From positions 2,416,001-2,480,000 of the forward strand of contig NC_088304.1 of NCBI RefSeq assembly GCF_032854445.1: 64,000 bases of DNA, read 5' to 3'. The notes beneath the pieces were generated by a model that did no database searches, was not told where the DNA came from, and saw nothing but the letters and a program-made list of their open reading frames with translations. Each line of letters opens with the position of its first letter. Position 1 is the first letter of the stretch. Positions 21,283 to 34,668 of this stretch are shown here, piece by piece. The DNA comes from Liolophura sinensis (lineage: Eukaryota; Mollusca; Polyplacophora; Chitonida; Chitonidae). The translations under genes and the position numbers were made by a program.

Positions 21283-22010
21283 TCTGTAATAGGAGATAAG
21301 TATTTGAATGACCGAATTAATTGAAACTAAAATACCATTGCCATATTTATGCCCCGTTTGCTTCTTCCAAGAAAAAAAGTCGTGCAGTGAAGCGTCAGAA
21401 AACGAAAAGAATAAGTTCAGTAACAGTAACTCCGGTTTTCAGAAAACTACAGCTGCCTTCGCACATACTCAGACATATACACAAGGCATAAGATGAAATA
21501 GTTCAAATGTATTCCTTTACTGGTATGTACAACGCATATAAAAAGCTTTGAAGAACCGTCATGATACGGCTAAACTAGTAAGCTAAATCAACAAGTTTAG
21601 TTTGTAATGTTTGTTCTCTATGTATGTACATTTTTCTAGCACGTAAAAGTGACCATTTCAAACACTATTTATATCTACATGTATGTATGTGAGCAACAGG
21701 GATTCTTGGAAATTTTGAGGCTCTGTGCTAAGACACAAAGATTTTGGACAGTGAGGCAGAGAGTTCGAACCTTGCTTTCGCCAACTCAGCTGTGACATTT
21801 ACCATTGTCTGTGTTAGACATCATGTAATGCGGATTACCGTCATTCATATAAGTGAAATGACAACTAAATGCACGTAATAAAAAAATTAATAAATGAGCT
21901 AACTAACTTACAGCTTGCAAGTTACAAACAAAAAACATTCTTTTCCGAGACTTTCCGCCGTTTCATAGATAACAGATATTTGTCACGTGTATCATTAAAA
22001 CTCAGCTTAC

Positions 22011-22143
22011 CTGAAAAAATGATTCCTGCAATTCACTTCAGTGCTACGATATAATAAACCTCTATAAAAACAACGTCAAAAGTCGTTAGTCTATCCCCCT
22101 ATGTTATCGCCTTCGCTGCAGTGGTGTTGGCTTGTCGCCGTCT
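22011..22143 (-). other. Non-coding 5' exon of P1
   Basis: A donor GTAAGC follows position 22011. The matching acceptor (CTATTACAG) lies one base before the P1 start codon at 21282, so the 5' UTR is interrupted by an intron of about 730 bases. The upstream limit is set from the TATA box at 22170 and is approximate. Confidence 0.55.
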
Positions 22144-22169
22144 GACACAATATACTACCATCAGCTTCC

Positions 22170-22176
22170 TTATATA
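22170..22176 (-). promoter_or_regulatory. TATA box of P1
   Basis: Minus-strand TATATAA (context TTGCTATATAAGGAAGC) lies about 30 bases before the inferred start of the non-coding exon. A core promoter is inferred from sequence and position. Confidence 0.5.
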
Positions 22177-22179
22177 GCA

Positions 22180-23097
22180 AGTCTTAACTACGCTATAGGA
22201 CGCGAAATGACCTTACGGCTTGGATGACGTCACAGATCCGGGATACTCTGCCAATGGGGAATTGCGCGAGGCAGTTACCCAGTAGGTCAGTTTACACTTC
22301 AGATATAGAAATTTCACCTTAAGCGGTTCACCTTAAGAACATCCGATCCCGTCATATTCACGTCCCATGAATAATTCTACGATTCAAAAAAGAACCGGCA
22401 AAACATCACGTCCGCTTCTTACAAGTTATATTTTCAGTTACACAGAAAAACCAAAGCCTGTGTATAGATCTCTTCTCGTCATATTGCACGTGAAGTATTA
22501 TATATGACACTTGTAGGCCTAATGAATATAATCAGCGTTCTTTCATTTTGGTTTTTATGCCACGGTAAAAGGGGATTTTTTGTAGTATTCTTAAGAATTG
22601 AAATAATTTTTCTTTAAATTAACTTTTTCGGATCTATAACAAGAGGAATAAGTGTTTAAAAATAAAGTTGATGATATTTCAGTTCGTTTTTAATATTTGT
22701 CGAAAATACAATTACTGTTTAATGTTTAATATGAATGTATATAGAATACAGTTAGACTGTTTACAACATCACGATAATCCGATTAACGGATTAAAACATG
22801 TCTAAAATGTGTCTGTATATCGTTCCCTTTATCGGTTGTTACAGTGTTATTGAGGAACTGTTCACCTGTTTATTAACAGTATTGAATAATGGATGATATC
22901 GACCTTCTGTATGGATATAATTGTACATAGGCTGGTTAGAGAAATTGCAAAATAGTAGTTTAATGAGCTAATATAGGTACACCCAATAGGAATTTCTGGG
23001 ATCAGTTTTTCTTGTGTTAATATTATATTAATGACAACACACAATGAAAAAAAAGAAACATGGAAAGGACCAAGAGCTTCAATTCTGACACACACAC

Positions 23098-23134
<37 letters not shown>

Positions 23135-23570
23135 ATCGATTATTTCCCCCAATATTTTGTTAGGTACACAGAGCCCATAAAAAGATCCATGATCAGGCCC
23201 CATGACTCGTGCTGTGTCTTAGTCCATGGTTTGTGTTATATCTGGTGCTAATATTGGTGTCATGCCTGGTAACATGTCTGGTGTCAGGTCTGGTGTTTTC
23301 GGTACGATGTTTCACTCAAAGAACAAAGAAAGAGAAGAAAGGCTGACAATGCATTTATCGCAGGTTAAGGAACTTTATCTTTATATAAATGAACAATTTT
23401 TCCCTGAACTAGTCGGCCTTGTCATTGAGGTATGCTTGCTGATGCGCCAATTCCCTGATCTTGTAAGCTACCTATATAATTGTCTATATAACTTAAACTA
23501 TCTTCCTCATTACAAAGCATTAACTGGGACATCCTTGGACTACTGGTTACTGTGATGCCCCATCACAATG
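22180..23570. other. Gene-free stretch upstream of P1
   Basis: AT-rich DNA with one CA microsatellite. The short frames (22862-23203 minus, 23226-23555 plus) are either repeat-driven or featureless. Confidence 0.5.
23089..23132. repeat. (CA)n microsatellite
   Basis: Near-perfect CA dinucleotide run with one CG interruption, in intergenic DNA upstream of P1. Confidence 0.95.
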
Positions 23571-23790
23571 ATCCAGAAGCCTCTCACCAATACCATCGTT
23601 GCGAGTTCAAGTCCAGCTCAGTATGTTTCCACTCCGGTCGTACCTGGGAAGGTCTGTTACGGACTTGTGGATAGCTGTGGGTTTCTCGCGGGCTCCTCTC
23701 GGTTTCCTCCCATCGAATGCTGGTCACCGTCGTTTAAGTGAAATATTCTTGTGTACACCGTATAACTCCAGTCATAAAAAATAAATATAA
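23570..23790 (+). mobile_element. SINE family A, diverged partial copy
   Basis: Contains AGAAGCCTCTCACCAAT, GCGAGTTCAAGTCCAGCTCA and GTGAAATATTCTTGTGTAC in the order of the full copy. The tRNA-like 5' end is lost. Confidence 0.75.
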
Positions 23791-24044
23791 AGCATTAATT
23801 AATACAAAAGAGGTAAACATGGCCAGAGTAGATGCAGAATTATTCACTGAAACACACATTTTCGGTACAGCAATGACTCAAGTCTGTGAACATTTTTCGG
23901 AGCTACAATATGTTGATTGAAAAGTGGATTATCTTGCGGCTGTGTAATCGTAACGAGCTATTACGAGCTCTTATCAAAGATAAACACATGGCAGTTCCGG
24001 AACTCTGATGACCTATCTTATTTTCATATGTACATGTAGAACGT

Positions 24045-24170
24045 GCGTGGGTTGTTGGCATATTGTGAAGGGGGTGGGGTGTTGGAATGTTGTGAAGGGG
24101 GTGGGGTGTTGGCATGTTGTGAAGGGGGTTCGGTGTTGGCATGTTGTGGAAGGGTGAGATGTCGGCATAC
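24045..24170. repeat. Tandem repeat, 27-bp unit
   Basis: Four copies built on GGTGTTGGCATGTTGTGAAG with G-rich spacers. Confidence 0.8.
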
Positions 24171-24239
24171 AATGTAAGACAGTAAATATACACGCTGATG
24201 AGACAAAGACCAGGATACATGTATATAGATATATATATA

Positions 24240-24390
24240 TCAGTATGTTTATTTATTTCATAGGTGTTTTAAACCTTGCTCAAAAATAGTTCACTTTTAC
24301 GACGGCGGGCAGCATTGTGGTGGGAGGAAAGCACGGAAAACCAAAGACGATCCTCAGGTTGCTGGTAGATCTTCCCTCGGTATATGAGTA
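24240..24390 (-). mobile_element. SINE family A fragment, degenerate
   Basis: TTTATTTATTTCATAGGTGT, GGTGGGAGGAAAG and CCTCAGGTTGCTGGTAGATC are reverse-strand family A blocks with several substitutions. Confidence 0.55.
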
Positions 24391-26429
24391 TTAATTAACA
24401 CAGTAACCAATTACCGTGTGCATAACGTAATTCAAGAGTGAAAATAAATTGAATATTTGTATGTATATTGTGTTAGTTATTTAGTCATTACTTAAATAAA
24501 TCATGGGCGGAGCGTCACACATATTTCTGTAAAGCATTATATACTATAAATAGTCTGACCTAACTAGTGCAGAGAGGTAATGTACTGTTATAATCTAAGC
24601 TAGACAACTCTGAAAACCATGATAAATTCGCCAGGAAAACAAAACAGCCAACAACAACATTTCACAACTTCACACCTCTACTTTGTTGTCGTATAGTCAT
24701 TTTACTCCTTCAAGATCAGCTGAAACGAAAATAGCCTATGGCACAATTCTTTAGGCGATGTACCGTATATATATATGCCGTGTATTATATACTGCAATAT
24801 GTATGGTTTGTACATATGAATTCGTTTACGACTGAAGTTTGTGTTATTTTAGCTGTTTTTAAATATATCCGTTTACATTGTCTCATTTTGGATGTTCTCA
24901 TCATCGCATACAAAACCATTTACTGTCTACTAATTTAAACATATCCTCACCAGGATATGGCTGAAGTATTGCCAGTGTGGCGTTAAACCCTACTCATTCA
25001 TTCATTTATCCATTCATCCATTGCGCTGACTGGACAACTGAATTAATGGAGAGCTATGTCCTGTTCTACCCATTCAAGCACTCACATACTATGTTTATGG
25101 TAACTGCCTTGGCAACGTGTCTTAAACACACATGTTGTCATGGTAATTTATTAGAGTTAACTAAGCCAGACAACGTAGATTGTTTAATTTGTGTCCTTTC
25201 TCAGTTCTCAAATGAGCATTTTAAGAGCTACGGACCACTAGATCATAGAATATTGCCTCCTCTAGTTTGGTGATCAGAGGTGTTCACGCTGGAAAATTCT
25301 TATCATTGACGAGCGAGGATTCAATCCAGCCCCAGGCTCTAATTCGGGCTGTGGCGTTTATACGAATTCTGTGCTTGATAAGGAATAGGTTCTGTCTGAG
25401 CTTGGACAGAAAGTCACTGTTATGCAATAAGTTGACGCCAAGAGATATAATAACCAGGGCAGTCTGGTGCGAGACAAAACAACTGTCGTACCGTAAATGG
25501 TCTGGAAAGTCTGTATCTTGTTTTTGTTAGAGAGTTTACCCCCAACTTTCGTTACCAGTTGCACAATTGCTTCAATTCATACATAATATATCGGTATCCA
25601 CTGACGGTAAATCAAATTCAGACATTTAGAGAAAAGAATTGATTCGTTCATTCATTCATCAATAAAACAATAAATAGAATAATGAATAAAGCGATGGTAA
25701 TCGAGAAACGTACTAAATATATTTTACATTTTTTGTACATGCGTAAGATGTGTATTTTTATATTCGTCGATGGTCTAAACGAATCCCGCTTTTGTGACAA
25801 TGTTAGCTGAAATGGGTGGAGGCAGTATGACAGTAGATCCGTAACCGAGTGTGCGGTATCGTCGAAAAGAATGCTACGAGTCCATTGTGTGTATTGTAGT
25901 AATCTTTATACGAGGTATTGCGGTTTGAAATGCAACAGGCTTTTCGGGGGAAATCCCCCCTTTGTAATTCTACGCCACTGAACCTAATGCATGCGTGGCG
26001 GAAGAACGTGGGTTTTTCCTAATATCTTTAACTTTTCAAACCTCCCGGACGTAGTCGACCTATTTAGTGACACCACCCCTAGCTAGATTACTGCCCCGTT
26101 AGGCGGAGATAGGTTGGATAGCATGTGGCGTTCCTGTTACCATGGCCATTTCAAAGGTCAAGTGCACGCTGCTTGGGCTTTAATTAGGCTTATTCAATGT
26201 AACAAGCCTCGAAGTTTATGGTGAATGCATGGCTGCTGGGGTGTATCTGCCATAGACACGCTTCACCTACACACTGACTTTCCTCACAAAAATCTTTTGG
26301 CATATTTGCAACATGTTTATTCAAGCACATTCTGAGTGCATTATTATGTGTAAACTGATATAAAGTTTTATAAAGGTTTTTGTGAAGCGCGAAATTTGGC
26401 CAACCCAAAACAAATAAACATGTTTATTT
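24391..26429. other. Gene-free stretch
   Basis: No recognisable coding, RNA or repeat feature. Plus-strand frames at 24977-25273 and 25267-25530 overlap by only a few bases but show no domain or splice signals, so they are not called. Confidence 0.45.
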
Positions 26430-26610
26430 ATTTACATATTTAATTGGTATTTTTACGCCGAACGCAAGAATATTTCACTTATATGACGGCGGTCAGCAGT
26501 ATGGTGGGTGGAAACTGGGCAGAGCCCGGGGAAAACCCACGACCATCTGCAAGATGGTGACAGAACTTCAGTCGGAGAGGAAGCCGACTTGAACTGGACT
26601 TGAACTCACA
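26430..26610 (-). mobile_element. SINE family A fragment
   Basis: TTTACGCCGAACGCAAGAATATTTCAC, TATGACGGCGGTCAGCAGTA and GGAAAACCCACGACCATCTG match the reverse complement of the full copy. Only the 3' two thirds are present. Confidence 0.75.
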
Positions 26611-26888
26611 GCGGCGGTGAAACCAATGTACATGTAGTTTTCTCAACAAAATCAAATTAAACGGGTGCATAAATTGCAGTGAAAATTGATCTTTCGTATA
26701 CGAAAAGACTGCGGAATTAGAGTAGCTGTTTGCTTTGAGTCAAAGAAAGCATCAAACAAATTTTGTTGCTACAATTTACCACGTGGACGTTAGATTGCAC
26801 TTTTCATTACGAAATACCAAACTTTTAAAAGTGATCGAAGTGATTTTAAGTCATTTGACAGCGTTTTTTTACTATTTTTAACCTGTTA

Positions 26889-27185
26889 ACCTGGGCAAAA
26901 ACTTGGATTGTTAACTGGGATGCTAACCTGGGTAAAAACCTGAGCTGTTAACCTGGGCAAAAACCTGGTCTGTTAACTAGAAAATAAAACCCGAGTTGCT
27001 AACCTGGGCAAAAACCTGGACTGTTAACTAGAAAAATTACCTGGGCTGATAACCTGGGTAAAAAGCTGGGCTGATAACCTCAGTAAAAACCTGAGTTGGT
27101 AACCTGGGTAAAAACCTGGGCTGTTACCCTGGATAAAAAAAATGAACTGATAACCTGGGCAAAAATGTGGGCTGTTTATCTGGAC
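26889..27185. repeat. Minisatellite, 25-bp unit (AACCTGGGTAAAAACCTGGG...)
   Basis: About 11 diverged copies with spacers such as CTGTT or CTGAT. Internal point changes dominate over indels. Confidence 0.85.
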
Positions 27186-28039
27186 AAAAAAAAAAACCTT
27201 CATTTTTTTATAAACGGGCAAAACATTTATTACAACTGGCTACAGTATAGTTATCAAATCTACCGTATTTCACTGCTATAACATTTGTCATTTTTATCAA
27301 TCTTCGTACAAGTACACAAAGAAACTATAGAGATACACTGAAGAAATTAGATAAGTGGAAAATGAAGGGTCTCCAGGACGTAGTAAACCTTGTGCTCTTC
27401 CTAGATTGATATATTTATTTCATGTTATTCTGTTGACCTGAGCTCAGTGACATTAGAATTCATGCCACGTGGTTGTACATCCTGTTCCCAGTTGTATAAC
27501 CTTACAGCTTACCGTAAATCTTTAAATAGTTTAGTCATATGGTTTACGTGTGTCCGGTTCTTTGTCAAGATATCTTTTCTTGCATTATGTATTTAACGCT
27601 TCTTATGAGAAATGTGAAAGTTTTTTTTCTTTCTGTTCATTTTCTAGACAAATAAAAAACACCTAATATAAATAATTTATAACGCCGGGGGCCCGTTCTA
27701 CGAATCAGTAGATATCAGTGATATCGTAGAGTGGAAATGTCACAATCCATGATAAATGCGTTTGACACAACATTGCGACAACCGTATAATAACGGCCATT
27801 CGTGGACACTCATTTGTGCCGTTGTCGCAAAATCTTTTCGAGGAAATGAGACGCACATTGAATAAGACATTTGCTGGTTTTCTGGGAGGTTTTCTGCTAA
27901 TTCATTACTAGTCTGTTTATAAGAGAGTCGAGGTGTAAAATACCTTTATTCAGCGTAATATTCAGCTACATAATTAACATTTTGCTGAATATTAAAGTTA
28001 AAAAAGTCTTACAATTTCTTTATTCCTTTTTTAGTTTTA
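27186..28039. other. Gene-free stretch
   Basis: AT-rich intergenic DNA between a minisatellite and a local duplication. No feature is supported. Confidence 0.45.
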
Positions 28040-28460
28040 ACAGACATGAGTTTCCAAGACTTTGAGAACTTTTGAAACTTTCAAATGTAAGAGGAAAAAT
28101 ATGTATGATAGTTTCTTTTATGTACTTGGATAATAAAACTTTGAAAATGTTAACATGGACAAAAAAGCATTTTAAAAACAGCTCTAATATGTTTTACAAC
28201 TAAACATGTCACATGTTTACTATAACTAACTATTACTATTTATATATTTCTATAACTTTACTATTACTAATAACTATAATTAGCATGTTGCCAAGTCTAT
28301 GAGAACTTTTAAAACTTTCAGATGTAAGGGAAATATTAAATATTTGTATGACAGTTTATTTTTATGTTCTTGGAAAATAAAACTTTGAAAATGTTAACAT
28401 GGACAAAAAGAAAAGAATTTTGAAAACAACTAAACACGTCACATGTTTACTATAGTAAAC
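28040..28460. repeat. Direct duplication, two copies of about 170-190 bp
   Basis: GAAAATGTTAACATGGACAA, AGAACTTTT.AAACTTTCA and GTCACATGTTTACTATA occur in the same order at about 28045-28230 and 28295-28455. No coding potential or inverted termini are seen. Confidence 0.75.
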
Positions 28461-29276
28461 ACACAATGAACGGTAATCACTTTTACATGTTTATCGGCGT
28501 GTTACACTTAATAACACAATGTCATGTTTGCCGAAAACATCCACCACAGCAAGCTTACACATTTCACATGTTTATTGTAATATAATTAATGACGTACAGC
28601 TAGAGATTAAAATCAGAGCAGCAAGGACAGTATGATAGCAAGCATATTGTCACGCATCACCCGTGAAAAACAGCCCTTTATCAGTTTACCTCAAGTAGGG
28701 ATTTGTTCCAGCTGTTCATGTAAATACATAAATTGTAACAAATTACATGCTTCCTAACATATAAACACATCTCTTTAATTGTTAAACATAGTTTTTATGA
28801 ATAAACAGCAGATTGTGTGCAAATTAACAGATAAGTTTTTTCATACACGAAATATACATATACATTAGCTGCACATAGGGAAGTCAGTCATGTGGAACAT
28901 CAAAGTCTTGAATGTGATTCTTTGAAACCATATTTAATCTATGTAATACATGGTAGGTCGGTCGTCGAATAACTGCAGTATATAGTGCGTGGGTGTGACG
29001 AATACGAGAATCAAGAAACGCAGAGAAAACTCTACATCTATACAATTACTTAAATGTTTTTTTCACCAATTAAATGCAGTCATTTGTTTAGATTTCTAAA
29101 GTGGACTGTAATGACCGTATAAACAGCTCTGGAACAGCTATTTTCCCCAGTACCAACTAAGTTTATTTTGGTCGTATTATGAGCCAGTAGCAAATGCCCA
29201 AAATTCTTTTTGTAAATGTATATAAACAAATATAAAAAACAGATATAAAACAAATGAGAAGAAAAGTAGTCAACGT

Positions 29277-29395
29277 GTTCCAGTGACATCATGACGAGAA
29301 AAGCAGTCATCAGTTTTCAATAACGTCATGAAGAGAAAAGCAATCATTAGTTTTCAGTGACATCATAACGAGAAAAGCAGTCATCAGTTTTCAAT
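29277..29395. repeat. Tandem repeat, about 38-bp unit, three copies
   Basis: Units contain CATCATGACGAGAAAAGCAG and TCATCAGTTTTCA. It abuts the 28-bp array to its right. Confidence 0.8.
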
Positions 29396-29399
29396 AACA

Positions 29400-29822
29400 G
29401 ATTGTGGAAATGCAAACAATTATATCGGATTTTAGAAATTCAAACATTCATATCAGATTTTAGAAATTCAAACATTCATATCATATTGTGGGAATGCAAA
29501 TAATTATATCAGATTTTAGAAATGCAAACATTTATATCATATCCCGTGAATGCAAACAATTATATCAGATTTTAGAAATGCAAACATTTATATCATATTG
29601 TGGGAATGCAAACATTTATATCATATTGTGGGAATGCAAACATTCATATCAGATTCTGGAAATGCAAAACATTCATATCAGATTCTGGAAATGCAAACAT
29701 TCATATCAGATTCTGGAAATGCAAACATTTATATCATATTGTGGGAATGCAAACATTTATATCATATTGTGGGAATGCAAACATTCATATCATATTGTGG
29801 GAATGCAAACATTTATATCAAT
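29400..29822. repeat. Minisatellite, 28-bp unit (AATGCAAACATTTATATCAT...)
   Basis: About 15 copies, with two main variants of the unit end (ATTGTGGG and TTCTGGAA/TTTAGAA). Overlapping open frames here are repeat artefacts. Confidence 0.9.
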
Positions 29823-30394
29823 GATAACTTATTTCCCAATAGTTTGGCAAACTCATATATGTATATACGCTGATATATCTGTCTTATTAATTTGAAATCT
29901 CCAATTTTCCCTTTGCCAAAACAGACACATACACTATATTTCGGCATTTACTATAATCTTGGGTTCATTTGTGGGTGTATGGAGTAGTTCCAGCCGTATG
30001 ATGTTGTAATTTAGTGAATACTATCTATATTCAAGGTCAAGGCATATATACTGATAGCTGAAAATATCATTGTGTCAAACAGCACATACGATATGGACAT
30101 GGATATGGATTTCCAGAGAAGATAAAATCAGCGTGCTAGTTGGGTTTTGATAAAATCTAATATAGAAAAATGAAATGGTAATTCCGATTAATAGCACTGC
30201 ATGTATAGTGACAGTTTTTGATGTGTAAGAAAGCCTGATCGTTGGTCTATTTGTTGTTGATGTTGTTAATGACAACGCTGTATGACGTATACACATCACA
30301 CATTTGCACGTCTTTTTGAATTTGACTGAACGGTGAAAAAAAATAATAACAGATATATGCATATGTTCATCGAAATTTACAAACATAAAAACTT

Positions 30395-30512
30395 GAGGAT
30401 GGTCGTGGGTTTCCCCAGGACTTTCTCGCGCCATAATGCTGGCTGCCGTCTTGTAAGTGAAGTGTCATTGAATATGGTGTAAAACACGAAACAAATAAAT
30501 AAAGAAATAAAT
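30395..30512 (+). mobile_element. SINE family A 3' fragment
   Basis: GAGGATGGTCGTGGGTTTCC, GCCATAATGCTGGCTGCCGT and GTAAAACACGAAACAAATAA match the full copy with about 10-15 percent apparent divergence. Confidence 0.75.
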
Positions 30513-30779
30513 TAAAACATGTAGAAAACGTACCACAAAATAAGTCTACGTGTACGTAAAAAGTGTAACGTGACGAGGATATATACATACAGATATGTCG
30601 TCAAATATTAAAGCAAATAGGTAACTTAGTAACTGGTGTTAACAGCTAGAACCTTCAGGTTCATATTGCTAGTGTTAAAAGTGTACGAATTTATTGTACA
30701 TCTCACCCGGATCGTTTCATACCAAGGAATTTTAAAATGGTATATTTTGTTGCTACCTTGCTTGGTACTGAAAACTGAG

Positions 30780-30940
30780 AGGTGAGTGAGAGGACTCAGG
30801 ACTGGTTGTCCCGGTGTCAGTATAATGTAACTGGGTGAGGTGTCATGTGCGGTGTCTTCGGCATGATACTTTAGTAGCGGATTCACTTCGCCGACATGAA
30901 CGCACTCTGCCAGAGGAAGACGCAGCATATATGTACCATG
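30780..30940 (+). mobile_element. SINE family B body fragment
   Basis: Its reverse complement carries AAGTATCATG, CTCACCCAGTTACATTATAC and TGACACC, as in the 11.8 kb copy. A minus-strand frame of 130 codons (30626-31015) runs through it and is not called as a gene. Confidence 0.55.
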
Positions 30941-31019
30941 CTTCATGACTACTCGTCGTCCTATGACTGAAAAATTGCTATAAGTACAACGTAAAACTCC
31001 ATTTGACATCTCCATATCT

Positions 31020-32600
31020 GCTCTCGACAGTTTCTCGTCATTTAAACTGGCCGAGCTATAAATACGAAGAACTCGATATATTTATATCAATAAAGTTGCA
31101 TATAAGTTAGATTTCTATTGACTTCCTGTGGCTGTAGAACAGACAAAAAAACAAAAAGGCCTCCATCGCATGCGCTAGCTGGTTTAGCTCGGGTATGTCC
31201 ATAAAGATTCTCTGTGCATGTGGGACATACATATATTTTCTTAAAAATGTTGAATAACTCTGCATATAACATCAACAAGAAATCTATTTGTTAATAATTT
31301 AAAAAATCACCGATGTGTTGTCACATCAAAAAACTGCGACGCTTTTTTTTTAATAAATGCGTCAAAATCAAGAATTCCAGGTGGGGCCTATTTCACAATT
31401 TTCCTGCTTTTTCTCAAATTTGAAATCCAAATTAAACTGTTAAATACGAGCAACAAATGGATATAATTTTGACCGCTTATGCTATGTTGTGGTTGCATAA
31501 TTTAAACCATGTCTGAGTATTCAGCTTCAATTTTGTTTTGTAAATGAGTTTTTGACTTTACATCAAAATTAGAACAAATCGTATATATATGTGTGATGAC
31601 GTAGGACATCAGCAAAAAATACTAGTTAACAATATAATCAAATCAATAAGATCGTACTCTGTTTCAGAAGTTTTCTAACTGCATTTTTTTGATTAAAGAG
31701 TATGTAACTTTATACTTTTGTAAAGACATTTTATTTCAAAATAACAAAATCTGGAAGTGTTACATAAAGTGTTATATATAAATATAGTTATTAATGGTAT
31801 ACTTTTACTCTTTTATCAAATCTGCATTATCCATGCTTTTGTTGTTGACAAATAATGGAGGACAGTGCAGATAAAATTTTTGAATTATTTTAATCATTAA
31901 TGTTTTGATTGAGAGGTTAAATGTCATCAAAACGTTTATCGTTATAGTTTTTTACAGAAAACATTACATGAAATATTGACCTATATGCATACTAGTATTT
32001 TAAGGCTAGCTACATTTATCGTTTGGAGATTAAATGTGGTGCTAATCCTAATAATGAAACACTTTTCAATGAATTTCTCAACTGCCATTGTTTGTGGGGC
32101 ATTACAAACAATGGACCATTCACGTCGAGAGCGAGGCCGTTTCGGTAATCTTCATGCGCACCTTCCTAGAACCGCTTGACTTCCCACCAATAACTGTACG
32201 CCACAGTTTCCAGTTTCCGAGAGCTCTTTCCGCACAGAGGGATCAAAACCTGTATTTATAGCAATTGGATCGATGACATTTCCGAAAATTTTAAATAGGT
32301 TAGATGTGTTTGATACGAGAGATAAAACACTATTTGCTACGCAGCGGAATGGTTCTGGCAGATCCTGTTTGTGGTCCAGTTTTAAGGGTCAAGTGACAGG
32401 AAATATTGACACTGCGTTAAGGAAATGACCTAAAACGCTCATTGGCTGTGAATTTTCTGTGGGATGAGTGTTATTGCAATCATTTAGTGAGCCATCTTTA
32501 AGGTTTATACGCGTGTATTCGCAAAAATATCAAATTAAAAAAAAATATCCAAAAATAAGTTAAAAAGAAATAAAATGCTGTAACAAAATAACAAAAAAAT
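31020..32600. other. Gene-free stretch
   Basis: AT-rich DNA with no recognised coding, RNA or repeat signal. Confidence 0.45.
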
Positions 32601-32620
32601 GGTGAAATCGGCATCAACTG

Positions 32621-32920
<300 letters not shown>

Positions 32921-33017
32921 GTATAGCTTCATATTTGTATGGAAGGGAGTCACCTGAGCACCCGGAGTAAACCCCTGACCTTTGTCAGGTACGCTGAAAG
33001 AGGTTATCTATTGATTT

Positions 33018-33217
33018 TAACAAAAAGTATGTTGTCTGAGTGATGCTGGAATGTATTCTGTTATTGCAGCAGATTATTCTGTTAAATATAACAAACATAT
33101 TCTACATATTCATTCAACATAAAGATTCAATTAGATTAATAGGATATCATGTTGAATCTGATAGGATATTGTGTTACAATAACAAAATACATTCTAGCTT
33201 CACTGGGACGAGTAACC
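33018..33217. mobile_element. Palindromic MITE (family M), partial copy
   Basis: Begins GTTGTCTGAGTGATGCTGGA and ends AAATACATTCTAGCTTCACT, the reverse complement of the start with changes. The outer terminal repeat is lost on both sides. Confidence 0.7.
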
Positions 33218-33344
33218 TGCGAGAGATCAGCGGCGCCATGTTAAGCAATCAAGTGAGTCACCTATAGTGACAAAGACATAAAGCATGATCGTAGGCGTAA
33301 CCTAGAAGAGTATGAATAGAGGTGTCAGTTCGACGGAGGGGCAT

Positions 33345-33550
33345 ACGTGATCAAGTGAGTTAGCGTGCTGGGTTACCACAATGATCATGAAAGAGTAGTC
33401 TATCACCAGATGCGATCGCTTGTGAGTTTAAGTCCAGCTCATGCTGGCTTCCACACCCTGTGGGTTAACCCTTGGCTTTGCCCGGTGTCCTCTCACCATA
33501 ATGACGGCCGCCGTCGAATGAATGAAATATTTTTGAAGAGGGTTTAAAAC
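33345..33550 (+). mobile_element. SINE family A, diverged copy
   Basis: Contains GAGTTTAAGTCCAGCTCATG, CTGGCTTCCACACC, CCATAATGACGGCCGCCGTC and GAATGAAATATTTTTGAAGA in family A order. The tRNA-like A box is barely recognisable. Confidence 0.7.
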
Positions 33551-34436
33551 TACAACAAAGAATGAATGTTCGGGCCGTTGAAACTGTAAATGATCGTTTA
33601 ATCATGAACTGAAAGACAGGGACATTCGGTAGATTACCGGCTAAATTGTTGTTCACACCTACATAGCGCTCATAATGATTGACCAATATGGACGCAGGTT
33701 CGAATCCAGTTCTACTCGGCTTGATTGCGGCTTTAAGCCAGAGGTTTTGTCATGTACATGGCAAAGTGCATAATTTACTCTAGAACAAATAGACAAAAGA
33801 GAAGTCTTTGAGAATACAGGCACCGCGTCTGACACTCGTAAGCCTTATACGAACCGCACACAAGAATTCCACCAAAGACGAGGAGTTAGTTTTTTTACTG
33901 ATGCCGACTGACTGATTGTTGTTTAGCGCCGTGCTCAATTACTGGGGCTACATACATATTCACCGGAAATTTACTGTGGTAAAGACCCAGTGTGGATTTG
34001 TGTAAAACCGTGCTCAGATCTTCACTCACACTCGTATGTTGCTGTTTAAAGTTATCTTTCATTCAAAACCTTTTAAATTTATCAGATGATAAAGAGGATG
34101 CTGATATGATAACATAGTTAACAGTTAATTGATAAGGGTACGTATGGTTTATACATATTATCTGGATGGACTGCCCTGTGGAACGATCCAGATTTTTATT
34201 CACATGTGACACATTTGTCTAACAACTGCAGAAGACGACATTTGTGTGATAAGATTGTTATCATCTATGACAGTACTCCTTTTCAACACTTGGTTTTATT
34301 AACTGTAAGACTGGTGAGTCAGTCATGCAAATGCACATGGATCTGCATCAAGATAGTTCGGTACAGCACACTGTATACCATCGTAGCTCTAGCTCAATTA
34401 CAATGTTAGTTTCATTAGACTCAAAAATTTAACCTG

Positions 34437-34668
34437 AACATTTGAACAGAAAGGCTGTTGTCTGAATGATGATAAAATGTATTCTATTATTACAACATAA
34501 TACTGTGTCATATTCAACACGATATCCTCATTAAAATCATTAGGTTGAATAAACAGAATATGTGTTTTATATATTTAATAGAACAATCTGTTGCAAATGG
34601 CAGAATACATTCTAGCATCACTCAGACAACAGATTTTCTGTTAAAATTAACATATTCATTTTTTAATT
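34437..34668. mobile_element. Palindromic MITE (family M), near full-length copy
   Basis: The left arm has GAACAGAAAGGCTGTTGTCT and the right arm AGACAACAGATTTTCTGTTA, with an AT-rich centre containing GAATGTATTCTATTATT-like and inverse motifs. It has no coding capacity. Confidence 0.75.

Noticed and set aside
30626-31015. 129-codon minus-strand ORF as a gene
   Set aside because: Part of it runs antisense through a SINE family B fragment, and no domain, promoter or splice context is visible.
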